The position numbers were made by a program, and so were the translations under genes. This document shows, piece after piece, positions 53,701 to 64,000 of a DNA stretch of 64,000 nt; the stretch's first letter is position 1, and every line of letters starts with the position of its first letter. The notes beneath the pieces were generated by a model that made no database searches, was not told the origin of the DNA, and was given only the letters and a program-made list of their open reading frames with translations. Where the stretch lies: positions 77,661,345 through 77,725,344 of the forward strand of contig NC_092794.1 in NCBI RefSeq assembly GCF_918797505.1, read 5' to 3'. This stretch comes from Bemisia tabaci (taxonomy: Eukaryota; Arthropoda; Insecta; Hemiptera; Aleyrodidae).

Positions 53701-54803
53701 CCTGACTGTAGAAAACAAGAAATAATACCTGTACCGATAGCATAACTGTGTATACGCACTACAGTGGTCACTTATAAAGAACAGACACGAACAAACACTT
53801 ATGACAAACATTGAACAAGAGAGCAGAACTGGATTAAGTAACTGTAGTCTCTGATTTAATTTTACACTGCGAATTTGAAGAGCCATAAGACTCACATCAG
53901 ATGTGTAAGTAATCACTTGGTTTGGGCCAAAGAAACCTCGAACTACATGAGATCATATCGATAAAGCTTAAGAGGTCAAAAGGCTATAATACTAAATAAA
54001 TCGTGAACTTCTAACTCTTGAATGAATTCAGGACCACTTACTTAAGATAAAAAAACTGCAAAACATTTGATTTGAGGCGAAAGTGAAAAGAGAATGGTTA
54101 AAAAAAAGTAAAAGAAGAAAGTCTGGGTTTGGACATTGGACTTGTAAAACTGATTTTCAGAATGCACCTTAAAATGAGCCGATAGGCCGTGGCTCCAGGT
54201 TGTAAAATACGATGAATATTATTGCCAAATGCTTGGTTGAAGTCGAAAATGGATTTAAATTAATTAAAATTAAGAGATTTCGAGTTGTTTGGATCATTTG
54301 TGTTATCAATCTGCGTTTGTTTACAGGACCGCGACCCACATACGGCAGGGGCACGCAGAGGATCGATAATGGAAATCGTTCAAAAGAGAGATAATATTCT
54401 CCGCGCGCAGAAAAATCGATATATCGAAAAAGTGGCGCGCGGAATTATTTTCTGGTGCAGCGCCGGAAAAAACAGTCGGCGAGCAGGAATCGATATATCG
54501 AGAATTCTGCGCGCGGAACAGATTTGGAGCGCCGCGCCGGAAAAAATAGTTTTGACACAAACGGCGAGCAGGAATCGATATATCGAAAATTCCGCGCGCG
54601 GAACAGATTTGGAGCGCCGCGCCGGAAAAAATAGTTTTGACACAAACGGCGCAAATATATCGAAAACCGGCGCGGAATCCGGAAATTCAGAGATTTTCAT
54701 CGAAAACGGATTTTTTCTTTCCGCGCGCCGAAAAAAAATTCCGCGCGCCAGAAAAAATTCCGCGCGCGCAAGAAAAGGGTTTTGACACTAACGGCGTTCC
54801 ATA
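50760..54803. mobile_element. 4.0-kb giant foldback with 7-bp TSD
   Basis: Tips TATGGAACGCCGTTAGTG and inverse between exact 7-bp repeats GCAGAAC (50753-50759 and 54804-54810). The empty site (CCTGCAGAACCACCATG) is in the other M601 copies. Arms of about 1.43 kb (50760-52190 and 53340-54803) are almost perfectly complementary; the loop is about 1.15 kb. The outer arm contains 84-bp tandem units (GTTTGTGTCAAAACTA, GGCGCGGCGCTCC, CGATATATCGAT). Mirror-image ORFs up to 166 codons occur in the arms but show no domain. Superfamily unknown. Confidence 0.9.
50893..51150. repeat. 84-bp tandem units in foldback arm
   Basis: Two full and one partial unit mixing GCGCG-rich and CGATATATCGAT segments; mirrored at about 54410-54650. 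Confidence 0.8.
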
Positions 54804-55032
54804 GCAGAACCACCATGAGCAGAAGAAAAACTAACTTTATGTGAGATTACTGCCTGTTACCGAGCAAAAGTAGGTGTATTATATTAGGACGCAGACCGAA
54901 CTTTCTTAGTATATTCGTTTTAGGAATTTAAAATACGTTTCAAAGAAGAAATGTGCAAAAATCAAGAGGACAAGTTCAAATCAAATTTCCGTTTGCCGCC
55001 ATGGATTCCCGCGCTCATTTACACACTCACAC

Positions 55033-57308
55033 GAACGAGTAGCAAAGGTCGACATCGGCAATGGTCGATTCGTGGCGAACGGTCAGAGGTCGATTCGCGA
55101 ATGGTCATACGTCGATGCCCGAACGCACCGAACCAATCGAACCTAGTTCACCATTGTGCATTTTATTTTACTTTTCATTGTGCTTTTCATTTTATCGTTT
55201 GTTGCAAATGGAGCATTATGTATAGGCTGCTTGTCTTTGCCGAGGACGACACTAAAGACCTCTAAGTTTAAGTAGCTCTCTTAGCAGAACGAGAGCCATA
55301 GTGGATCAGGAAATTCCATCAATGGTTGTAAATTAATCTAAATTTATGCTTTGTTTCTGACCCTTAAAGTAGATACCTAAGTAACCAGGTCTCGATTTTT
55401 AATTTGACCTCGACTGATGAGCAATAAAAGCCTAGCGTCACCATTAATGTCTTCCTTTTCTTCATCAGAGAAAGGCTATGTCCAATAATAGACTTAATTG
55501 AAAATGAACTTTGGAGAAACGTTCTCCTCTTAATTTTGCACCATGATTTGAAGAGAAAGGTCTTCAGGATTTTTCCATTCTGATACTTGGAGGGAATTTA
55601 AGTTTTTTTAATATCTTTTCTAATAAGACCCAGCTGGGGCGCTAAGTGGCTTTTTTTATTTATTTTTATCTTTTAATGTGATTAGACATACACATCAATG
55701 GTGAACCTAGAAAAATTTCCATTGTGCAAGGAATATGGATTGATAGCATCTCAGAATCGGTGCATTACATGCAATTTTTCTTCATGTACTGATCCGTTAT
55801 GCTTCAAAATAGTAAAAAATTTAAGAACATCTGAAATGATGCAACTGCAGATAGGATTGTGGTTAAGTGATGTCACCTTCATTATGCATCCCCTTAAAAT
55901 GGAAGGATTTATAAAATGAACTTCAAATTTCTTCAATGAAAGTGAAAAACTCTTATGAAGTTGCGTGTAAAAATCAATGTCTCATTTCTGTGTTTTCAGA
56001 AACAAGTCGCGGTGAAAATGCCTAATTTTTTTTTTTAATTTCATGGCAAATAAACTTGATTTTTCTCGTCTTTGAAAGTATCATGTCCTACCGCGATGTG
56101 CAAAAAGAATGCTCGATAGGTACCTATGTCATAACTTTTTCCATGTTTGAATTAAAATGTTCCGATTAGGACTAGTGTGAGAAGTTCCAGTTGTACTTCT
56201 TTGAGGCTGGGCCTCAACCGGCTCTTTCACTTTTGCAGTCAAGTATACTTAGTGTTTCATCCTCTTATCTTTTTGTGTTCGTGTTTTCAGCACCCTGTCT
56301 CTCTTTAGTAGGGAGCCGAGGCACCCTTCTATGACTCAGTCTTGTCACGTTACAGTATGAGGAACTGCGCAAAAGCAGATTGAAGCAAAGGAAACTGCGT
56401 GTCGGTAGTAAATTCTAGGTATCCTACATGAATGTATTTATTTCCAAGTAACTCCTGTGGGTAACAAAGCGTTGGCTTCCACATCAAGAATAAAGTTGTC
56501 AAAGTAGAGGCTTGAAAGCAACTTACAATGAGGTAGATGTAAAGACCTGTGATATTAAAGCGTATTAAAGGTGATAAGGAACTTTACCATCGAAGAAATC
56601 TTCAGTCATGGCGACTATGACCATGGAGCAGAGACGTTTCCCTCGCTGTATAAGAAAATCTGCCATTAAAGTTTTTCAAGAACAAGAAAAGCTACAGTTT
56701 CATCTGCATTTTTCATCAACTTGGTTCTCAAGAAACCTTCAATGATCAGACGCAATGATATGCTCCTTTGGCGTGGTAGCGAGTGGAGATAATCTATGAA
56801 CTGCTGAAAGACTACTTTTTCCTCAAAAAGTGGATTTTTCCACCTACCTACACGAAAGTCGTAGAATGTCCACTCAATTAGGGCTCAGACTGAAAAAGAA
56901 ATTAATTAATTAATTTAAACTGACTCAAAAACACTTCCGGATTGAACAGCTTCGATTAACTTCCCACCGTTCCGACAATGAACAGCAGTGGCTAGGCAAG
57001 AAATTACTACTAAACAGACACACTGCCAAAAAAATAATTTATCCGACGACATGCGAAAATTTATTCAGTGAAAAATATTAGACATTCTTGACTAATAAAT
57101 AGGTATGTAGATGTACTATCACTATTACTAATGTCCTCAAAAGGGGTTAGTTTAATGAGAAACAATAACAAACTCGTCCGAACTCGCCCCGGCGAATGTT
57201 CATGACATTCGCGGCAGTTCGCGGAACCATTCGACCCGTTCGCTTCGAGTCGACGACTGCCCTTTTTTCGAATTCGACTTCTGCCGATGTCGACGATTGA
57301 ACTCCGCT
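55033..57308. mobile_element. 2.3-kb element with 9-bp TSD
   Basis: Splits M601 copy D with CACTCACAC on both sides (55024-55032 and 57309-57317). The imperfect terminal inverted repeats share GTCGACATCGGCA. The interior is AT-rich; the 73-codon ORF at 55698-55919 has no recognisable domain. No transposase. Class uncertain. Confidence 0.65.
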
Positions 57309-57349
57309 CACTCACACAAGCGCGCAGCGCCGAACCTAGAGTCCCTTTG

Positions 57350-59481
57350 GGCCTTGTCTCCACGGCGCAACTGTTGAAGGAAGTTGGCGCAACTGTTGAA
57401 GGAACGGAACTGTCTCACAAATGTTTCACTTATAACAGAAACTTTCAAGGTCAGAAGCCTCGAACGTGGAACAGTTGTTTACCTTTTTCGTATGATTTAA
57501 CCTCAAATAAACGATTGAGTGAGTGCTTATCCCACGATTTAGCTTTAATTTTGCCATTATTCAACATTTTTTACAATCATAATTTTACTGTAATTGTTGC
57601 TTAAGCACTTTTACGTGATTCCTTCAGTTATATGTGGCTTATTTATCCCTATTTAGCTAAACGTAGGACGTTATTTTCTAGTGAAGGTGTTTAGTGTCAG
57701 ATGGAATCCAGGCTTATTACTGCTTTTTCAGATAATTCTTGCAACTCTAATCAACATTTTATGACTACAGAAGCAAAGCAAGCAAAGAGCTTTACAGGCT
57801 ACAATTGAGTAATAGCCTTACCTACCAGTTCATCATCTGCGGAGAACTTTTTTACTGTATCCACACGATTTGCCTAAGATTTCAAGATAAGGCACCCTGC
57901 TTCCCTTTAAGTAGTGCACCGAATATTTTCATTTCAATCTACCGATTAAATCTGGAATCTGATCCAATCAGAGCTGTGTAGCTCTTGAATTTGTGTGTTA
58001 TCCATGTATCTATTTCCTGGTTGTCCTACTGGAAGTGTGAGACCAGCCACAACCGTGACCTGCTGACTTATTTCTTTGATCCAATCTCTTGTAAATGATG
58101 ACTCAAATTCTGAGGCCATCATTTATTGAAACTAGTTCAAAGTTATTGCTCCAAAGTATCGTCACTCTTCTCATACTGAGGTAGAAGGAAGGAGATTTTT
58201 TGGTGAGTGCTCTGTTTATGCAATTTGAGATAAGAATACGGTTTTTATTGAGGCGTGTAACAATTTTTGGTCGTTGAATCACTTGTCACAATTGAGCCTT
58301 GGCGTTAGAGATCCATCAACTGTGGAAAGTGGCTCTGCCTGTGCAAAAATATCTTGTGACAGCAGTGAATGTTAGTAAATGCGCTTTACAGGTAGACTGA
58401 AAGCTCTTTATTCCAATCTACCCGAATAATTAAATTCAAAAGCATCTTTGAATTGAGTTCATATCGAATCTCAATGGGAGAATAATATACAGTGTAAGCG
58501 AAAGAATATCAATGGTAAGGTTGGGTTTGTGTCTTAGGTTAGTGAAATGCAATGGCAGGTTCTGAAATCTTGTTTGTCAGTTGCTCTTTACATGAGTCAC
58601 CTTTGAAAATCAAGTTTAAGAAAAAAAAACACATAGGTAGGCAAACAGTAGTAGGTAGCTTGCCTATTTTCTTCCTGTCTTGCTCATGGACTCGGAGAGC
58701 AGTCGGAAAGAGGGGTGAGAAACAGGATTTCAGCGCGTGTCTCTGGGAATGTGGAAATTTAAAATTTGTGAAGCGTCATCAGTTTGTTAAGATTGTCACC
58801 GTCCGTTGCCTCAAGAGGATTTAGACGCTTCTGCTTCAGCGATACATTGTTGACCTATCAATATCCGCTTATTTTGATCATATTTTGAAGGAGCGATTCC
58901 CATAAGTATTCCCGATTAGTTATTTGTTTCACTACAATAATGGCAGACATACAATCTTTACGACACCATGGAGTGAAGGTGCGGTGCTTTACTGGATTAG
59001 CACTCCTACACTTTCAATGCTTATATCTACCTATTGTAAGATCATTAGAAGCTCGGGTGAAGCTTTCTACATCCTCATTTCGCATCTCGTTGTGAGACAT
59101 GGCCAGTGTACCTCGACGGGAATCTGCCCATGGTCTTACCCACCACCTTGGTGGCACCCTTTTACACTTTAAAAAATAAAGGGATGCAGCTGCAGCACTC
59201 GTCAAAAAGGCAAAATATGCCGCACTCAACCGAGCATCACTCATTATGACAATATAAGAAAACTCGACATGGACAATCAATTCTACAAGTGCTTTGTTTA
59301 CAAAAGTTGATACTGATTCACCTCAAAAGTAATTGAGTCGTTCAAATATTCCCGCTTAAATGTTCCGGGAACACTTAGCCGTGTGTCGAGACAGGGAACC
59401 TCGGTTGGTGCAACAAACGCGGAACAAACACGCAACAGTTGCGCTAACTTCCTTCAACAGTTGCGCCGTGGAGACAAGGCC
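57350..59481. mobile_element. 2.1-kb element, 49-bp TIR GGCCTTGTCTCC
   Basis: Terminal inverted repeats of about 49 bp (GGCCTTGTCTCCACGGCGCA, then ACTGTTGAAGGAAGTT) with one mismatch. It is inserted within the tip of an M312 MITE, with a TT duplicated. The interior is non-coding. Sequence at about 58080-58215 resembles 52030-52165 of the giant foldback. Superfamily not assigned. Confidence 0.75.
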
Positions 59482-59746
59482 TTATACTGAGAGTCAAGAC
59501 AATGCGAATCCATTTCTGATTGGTTAACCGGATTTTAGGCCTTCACAGTGTCACAAACGGGAATAAAGATTACATTTTCACCAATTGCAAAGATTATAAT
59601 CTGTAATGGACCGAGAAATTTCGGGTTCGACAAGGAACAAACGGGATGAAAGAAGGAACGGAGAAAGGAATTTAAGAATGAGCCGATCAAAGATTACGAA
59701 AAACGTTCAATTTCTGTAATCTTTATTCCCGTTTGTGACTCCATGA

Positions 59747-60842
59747 CACAGATTAGTCCAGATCGCTATGACATCGGCGGAGGAGCGTGAGTAGTTTTGT
59801 GAGCGCCATTGGCGGAAAAATCCATGGGCATTTAAAACTAGGAACCAAAACTGAAATTTTGGCTATTTTCAGCAGATTTTCGGCGGGAGAATACTTCTTT
59901 TTCAGATTTTTGTGGAATGAAACGTTCCGAAGAATTCAAGAATTAGTTTCTCAGTAGAATTTATGTGGTTCAATATTTCCAGATTAAATAATTAAGGTGG
60001 AAATAAATAAAGAAGGAGAATTAATTAAAATACGAGTTAACAAGGCTAAAAATTATTGAAACACTAAAAGGTAAGACGTTTCGAGCTGCTTCCAGCTCAT
60101 TTTCAGCTGCAAAAACACATAAAAACAAGTAAAAAATTGAGTGGCGACCTGACCTCAGCCGTTATCACGTAACCACTCATAATAACGGCTGGGGTCAGGT
60201 CGCCACTCAATTTTTTACTTGTTTTTATGTGTTTTTGCAGCTGAAAATGAGCTGGTAGCAGCTCGAAACGTCCTGCCTTTAAGTGTTTCAATAATTTTTA
60301 GCCTTGTTTACCCGTATTTAAATTAATTCTCCTTCTTTATTCGTATAATCGGGCTATGTTTTTGTGCTTTATCGGTGGAAATAAACAAATCAGAGTTCAT
60401 CAGTATACTGAGTAGATGACATTATTGAAAAAATTTGCAGATTATAATATATCATATTTTTGAAGTTTAAAGCCTTAGAAACCGAAAATTAAAGCAAAAT
60501 CCTGCCAAAATGAGACTTTTGGTTCCTAGTTTTGAATTCCCGCCAGGCCCCCATGAGAGCAGTTAATTGCTACCAACTGTTGTAAGAATATTGAAACAGA
60601 ATACTTAGCATAACAGTACTTGATAAAATCTTATTTGATCAAAAACCATTATTATACATTACTATCTATACTTTATTAAAGCTTTATAATCAGAATCAAG
60701 AGGAAATTTCTCTCAATCCGGTCAAGTCCTTTCACTACTGGTAGTGCCATCAATTTTCTAAAGTTGCCTAACTTGAAGCAAAATTACTCACGCTTTCTAA
60801 GCATTGGCTAGATTGGATGTTAGCGATCTGGACTAATCTGTG
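59747..60842. mobile_element. 1.1-kb TIR element, 8-bp TSD CTCCATGA
   Basis: Tips CACAGATTAGTCCAGATCGC and inverse between exact TSDs (59739-59746 and 60843-60850). The empty site (CCCCTCATGGAGTC) is in the M312 copy at about 37603-37616. It carries a nested palindrome at 60001-60347. Confidence 0.9.
60001..60347. repeat. Long palindrome, about 165-bp arms
   Basis: The arms contain GTGGCGACCTGACC, AACAAGTAAAAAATTGAGTG and CAGCTGAAAATGAGCTGG with inverses; the spacer is about 15 bp. Probably a palindromic MITE. Confidence 0.85.
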
Positions 60843-60883
60843 CTCCATGAGGGGTGTTGTCTTGACTCTCAGTATAAAGGGAC

Positions 60884-61484
60884 CAAAGACATAAAGACGG
60901 AGCACTAAAAGCAAAAAATGAAGCTTCTAGAGCTTCTTTTCAATCACCTCTACTATTGGCTAGAGGATTGGCGGCGAAATCGGGACAAGTTTGAATTCAA
61001 ATAGAGGGCGGGAACTAATAAATAAAATTGCGGAAACAAAGTATTTTAGGTTGATTTTTGCCCAAATTCAGGTACACACTCATATTTTTTTAACTTTAGG
61101 TTAGTTTCAGTCCGTCGTCGACCGATTAATTTCATTTGGGAGTAACGTTGATCTAGAACTGTAACGGCCTGTTTGAACCTGCAGAACCACCATGAGCAGA
61201 AGAAAAACTAACTTTATGTGAGATTACTGCCTGTTACCGAGCAAAAGTAGGTGTATTATATTAGGACGCAGACCGAACTTTCTTAGTATATTCGTTTTAG
61301 GAATTTAAAATACGTTTCAAAGAAGAAATGTGCAAAAATCAAGAGGACAAGTTCAAATCAAATTTCCGTTTGCCGCCATGGATTCCCGCGCTCATTTACA
61401 CACTCACACAAGCGCGCAGCGCCGAACCTAGCTTCACTTTTTCCCCGTGCTTTTAGATACGAGCGCTCCGTCTTTATGTCTTTG
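60884..61484. mobile_element. M601 hAT MITE, intact copy E
   Basis: 601 bp between exact TSDs AAAGGGAC (60876-60883 and 61485-61492), inserted in the right tip of an M312 copy. Nearly identical to 36988-37588, so both are recent. Confidence 0.95.
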
Positions 61485-61496
61485 AAAGGGACTCTA

Positions 61497-61812
61497 GCCG
61501 ATGGTATGGACAGAACTAAACAACTGGCCTCTGATTGGCTCTCCAGCGGCCCCTTAACGTCAGCCATTTTGGATGTTGTGATTATTTTGATTTATTATGT
61601 TCGGTTTATCGTTTGTCAAAATTTTGTGGGATTTTTTGCACAATTTTGGTTATGCGATATTAATTTTAGCGTTTAAACGCACAAACGTTTGAATGTTGAT
61701 TTGATTGTAATTTAATTAAAAAACGGGCCCCTTAACCTACGTCACGAGGTCATGTGACACGTACTGAGGCTCATGGGAAATTTTCAACTTTTCCATACCT
61801 GTATAAATCCAC
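61497..61812. mobile_element. Diverged MITE-like segment
   Basis: GGTATGGACAGAACT at the left and CCATACCTGTATAAATCC at the right form an imperfect inverted pair like other TAGAGTACC families. It lies between the M312 right tip and a repeated GCCGAACC at 61813-61820. The left tip is eroded. Confidence 0.45.
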
Positions 61813-62039
61813 CTTGAGCCGAACCTAGCTTCACTTTTTCCCCGTGCTTTTAGATACGAGCGCTCCGTCTTTATGTCTTTGGCCTTTGGTTGTTTCGGTT
61901 GGTGATAATTAGGTCATGAATAATTATTTATTTTGATAATTTTATGTTAATTATTATATCAGGATACTTGCTGACTAGTGTTAATAAGATGTCAGAGTGA
62001 GTAATTAGAACCAAAATGTCTACTTGATTCTACCTTCAG

Positions 62040-62168
62040 GCATGGGTTGCAATGAGAGAAAATCAAGAGAGACCGCCTTTGCGAAATATTCTTCTAAATT
62101 TCCTCAATCACATCGAAAATTTGGAGAAGCCGAATGACTCTGAAGATAGCTACGAATCGGAATTTCAG
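62040..62168 (+). CDS. Putative host exon, unknown protein
   Basis: A 43-codon phase 0/0 exon between a strong acceptor (CTACCTTCAG) and a CAG|GTTAGA donor. The first residues are AWVAMRENQERPPLRN, followed by a Leu/Asn-rich helix-like stretch (ILLNFLNHIENLEKP) and an acidic Ser/Glu tail ending ESEFQ. It could also be a first coding exon starting at the internal ATG (62052). I do not recognise the family. A T-rich acceptor-like site at about 63680 would add only a short in-frame end (Gly-Thr-Lys-stop); this is speculative. Confidence 0.45.
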
Positions 62169-62444
62169 GTTAGAATTCACTTCGAATTATTTATCGTACA
62201 CCATCGTTGCGCACTGATTTATCTCAGACTTTCTCTTGATGTCAATATTAATATTAAGCACCCTGACCACCTGTTGGCTGTTGCCTGACATGTTGGTATC
62301 TTGGTTGTTATGAGATATATAAGCGTTTAGTCGAATTAACAAGGCTTGATTTGAACGACACCATTTTATTAGTATGTGAATAAGAACCAAGGTGTTGTGT
62401 TTATTATTTATTAATCACTGAGGTACCTTTCGGCTTACCTATCT

Positions 62445-62562
62445 TCAGAGTAGTACAAATTCTTTGGAACGTAAATATATCACACTTTGTTTTACACAAG
62501 TTGTTAAACTTGTCTAGAACGAAGTGTGATATATTTATGTTCCAAAGAATTTGCACTCTGAA
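62445..62562. repeat. Hairpin, about 50-bp arms
   Basis: CTTCAGAGTAGTACAAATTC and CCAAAGAATTTGCACTCTGA are inverse partners, with AAGTGTGATATATTTA between the arms and the loop. Confidence 0.8.
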
Positions 62563-62563
62563 G

Positions 62564-62834
62564 TAGAGTACCTTTATAGCGAGAGTATGGACAGATTGCT
62601 TGATGGAGAGCTTAGGGCCCAAAAGTGCAGCCATCCTTCTGAGCAACTTCTAACACACGAAATTTCACTGCCAGCCTACAGATTTCAATTCTAACCAAGA
62701 TGGCCAAGGATGTACATCAATGAGCGTTCTTTCGGAAAAATAAGTAAAATTATGCAAAAAGTAAGCTAATCACATGCTTTATAAACAACGATTCGTAACA
62801 ATTGTATTTGTAAATCACTCTGGACATTTGAAAT
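62564..62834. mobile_element. M385 hAT MITE, truncated copy
   Basis: Left tip TAGAGTACCTTTATAGCGAG and about 270 bp of diverged M385 sequence; the right end is missing after TCTGGACATTTGAAAT. Older than the intact copies, judging by the many substitutions. Confidence 0.75.
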
Positions 62835-62847
62835 CACGGTGTCTGCA

Positions 62848-62957
62848 GGTCTGGAAAACCGGGAAAAATCAGGGAATTTGATCACTGACTGGAGAACTGG
62901 GAAAAGTCAGGGAATTCAATCGAAAACCGGTGAAAGTCAGGGAATTTTCGCAATTCG
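62848..62957 (+). repeat. Degenerate minisatellite, about 35-bp unit
   Basis: Three units with a GGGAAAA(G)TCAGGGAATT core. Confidence 0.75.
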
Positions 62958-63380
62958 AACATTTCGCGGCTATTTTTACTCGTCACTGCCGAATTGGCGG
63001 AGTCGCGCGCTCGCGTGGCTGATAATGTAAACTGCTCTGTTCAACCAGTTTGCAACACGGCCGCTAGGTTCACTAATGTGTGTTCGCTAACTTTAAAGAT
63101 CGAATCGATCTGCCCTATTTAATTTATCTACTTAATTCATGCCAAATGGCAAGATAGACTAAACAGACTTGAATGAAGTTAACTTGCTAACAGCAGAAAA
63201 TTACAGTAAATAATGACAGGATAATAAGTGCCCCAGTTTTGAGCAGATGGTTAATCAATTTTTTCAATAAGTTAGGAAATTTAATGAAAGTGCTAGAATT
63301 TTAGTTTTTCTTTAACTGAGTAAAGAAATATTTAATGTCAACTGCATTTTGCATGAAATTTTTCTGGTTCTTAAATCATC

Positions 63381-63509
63381 ATGTTCACAATTGGTAAACC
63401 ACCACCACCACCTTGTAGAAATATTATTGGTGGATTATATTCTAACAAGCCAACGCTTGTTGAGTATAAGACAAATTCAATACCAACAATAGGTTCTGGA
63501 ATCAACTGA
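63381..63509 (+). CDS. Possible 42-codon small ORF
   Basis: ATG to TGA frame with a Pro run (MFTIGKPPPPPC) and an otherwise non-repetitive composition, just before an A run at 63522-63545. It could be a small gene, part of a larger exon, or chance. No family was recognised. Confidence 0.2.
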   Translation: MFTIGKPPPPPCRNIIGGLYSNKPTLVEYKTNSIPTIGSGIN

Positions 63510-63545
63510 TTTAATTGACCTTTAAAAAAAAAAAAAAAAAAAAAA

Positions 63546-64000
63546 ACCCCGAATTAAGTAAATTTATCTAAAATTGAGAAGAGACTCGTATTTCCTCTTG
63601 ATTTTAGCAAAATCTACGTAAGTTAGGCACATTTACAACTCTTGTTTTATATTTTAAGACAAAGAGACTTGTTTTTTCAGGGCACTAAGTAATATGCCAA
63701 TATTTATGAAACCACCAGGGTGAACTATAGTTTGAATTTTCAAAAGTATACGGGGCAATATGTCACAAAGAGAGCGTAATAGAGCTTAAAAATTAAATTT
63801 TGAAGGTCAATTGTAGTCTGAGTATACCATTTTGGAGTTAGCTTTATTTTGAGTATTTAGGATCTCATTCCTTTCAAAAGTATTACTCAACTCCTTCCAA
63901 CGCCATGGTAATTCAGAATATGACTTTATGGGGTCATTCCTAAGGATAGTTTTTTTTTTAATATTTTCTAACTAGTTCATCGTATGGCTAAACTCAAAAA
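63546..64000. other. AT-rich end of window, nothing recognised
   Basis: No ORF, repeat edge or RNA gene could be supported. Confidence 0.4.

Larger units (their letters stand above)
57334..61496. mobile_element. M312 hAT MITE copy, hit by three insertions
   Basis: Left tip TAGAGTCCCTTT at 57334 after GCCGAACC; right tip AAAGGGACTCTA ends about 61496. It contains the GGCC-TIR element (57350-59481), the CACAG-TIR element (59747-60842) and M601 copy E (60884-61484). The right TSD is partly lost (GCCG then unrelated sequence). Confidence 0.75.
50456..61888. mobile_element. M601 hAT MITE copy D, expanded to 11.4 kb
   Basis: Left tip CCAAAGACATGAAGACGG, right end near ATGTCTTTGGCCTTTG, TSD GTTGTTTC on both sides (50448-50455 and 61889-61896). 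M601 segments are found at 50456-50759, 54811-55032, 57318-57333 and 61821-61888; everything between them is later insertions. Confidence 0.8.

Noticed and set aside
54285..54785. 166-codon ORF and its mirror at 50725-51174
   Set aside because: Lies in the GC-rich tandem units of the foldback arm; identical in both arms and Arg/Ala-rich from GCGCG repeats.
54951..55265. 104-codon ORF starting MCKNQEDKFKSN
   Set aside because: Its start is conserved only because it lies in the M601 MITE; the rest runs into the inserted 2.3-kb element.

Overview
This is eukaryotic, AT-rich nuclear DNA, most likely from an arthropod and probably an insect. The basis is exon/intron structure, Ty3/gypsy and BEL/Pao retrotransposons, tRNA-derived SINEs, Helitrons and many hAT-type MITEs. 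I cannot name the species. Almost all of the 64 kb is transposable-element sequence. The only host gene recognised with confidence is an SVIP (small VCP/p97-interacting protein) homologue on the minus strand, with exons at 28953-29030 and 26946-27122; its last exon was not found. A second possible host exon, of unknown function, lies at 62040-62168.

Layout. 1-7.8 kb: a decayed Ty3/gypsy element (gag, protease, an SGNH-hydrolase-like segment, RT, RNase H, integrase). It is interrupted at 1862-2904 by a long-inverted-repeat element whose arms carry tRNA-like Pol III boxes. 7.8-11.6 kb: no gene seen. 11.6-14.3 kb: two foldback elements. 15.0-15.4 kb: a fragment of non-LTR reverse transcriptase. 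16.2-22.2 kb: a foldback element whose right arm is split exactly at A^T by a 3.1-kb Helitron. 23.2-25.4 kb: a TA-flanked foldback and a second copy of the tRNA-bearing element. 26.0-26.9 kb: a small Helitron. 26.9-29.0 kb: SVIP. 29-36.8 kb: palindromic MITEs, a SINE, two hAT-like elements and a nested 9-bp/6-bp-TSD pair.

36.8-61.9 kb is a Russian-doll nest of hAT-type MITEs. Boundaries are supported by target-site duplications (TSDs) and in several cases by an empty site elsewhere in the window. The main nest (41.1-48.7 kb) is: 601-bp-family MITE, containing a 433-bp-family MITE, containing a third MITE, which contains both a BEL/Pao retrotransposon (gag-protease only, 815-codon ORF, two LTRs) and a SINE. 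A second nest (50456-61888) is one 601-bp-family MITE expanded to 11.4 kb. It holds a 4.0-kb giant foldback, a 2.3-kb element with a 9-bp TSD, and a 312-bp-family MITE that has itself been hit three times. 61.9-64 kb is more ordinary, with the candidate exon, a hairpin and a truncated MITE.

The genes do not form a pathway; the window is a layered record of insertions. The MITE families (here M312, M385, M433, M601 after their uninterrupted lengths) share hAT hallmarks: 8-bp TSDs and TIRs starting TAGAG, CAAAG, CAGAG or CAGTG. No intact transposase gene is visible, so all of them depend on enzymes encoded elsewhere.
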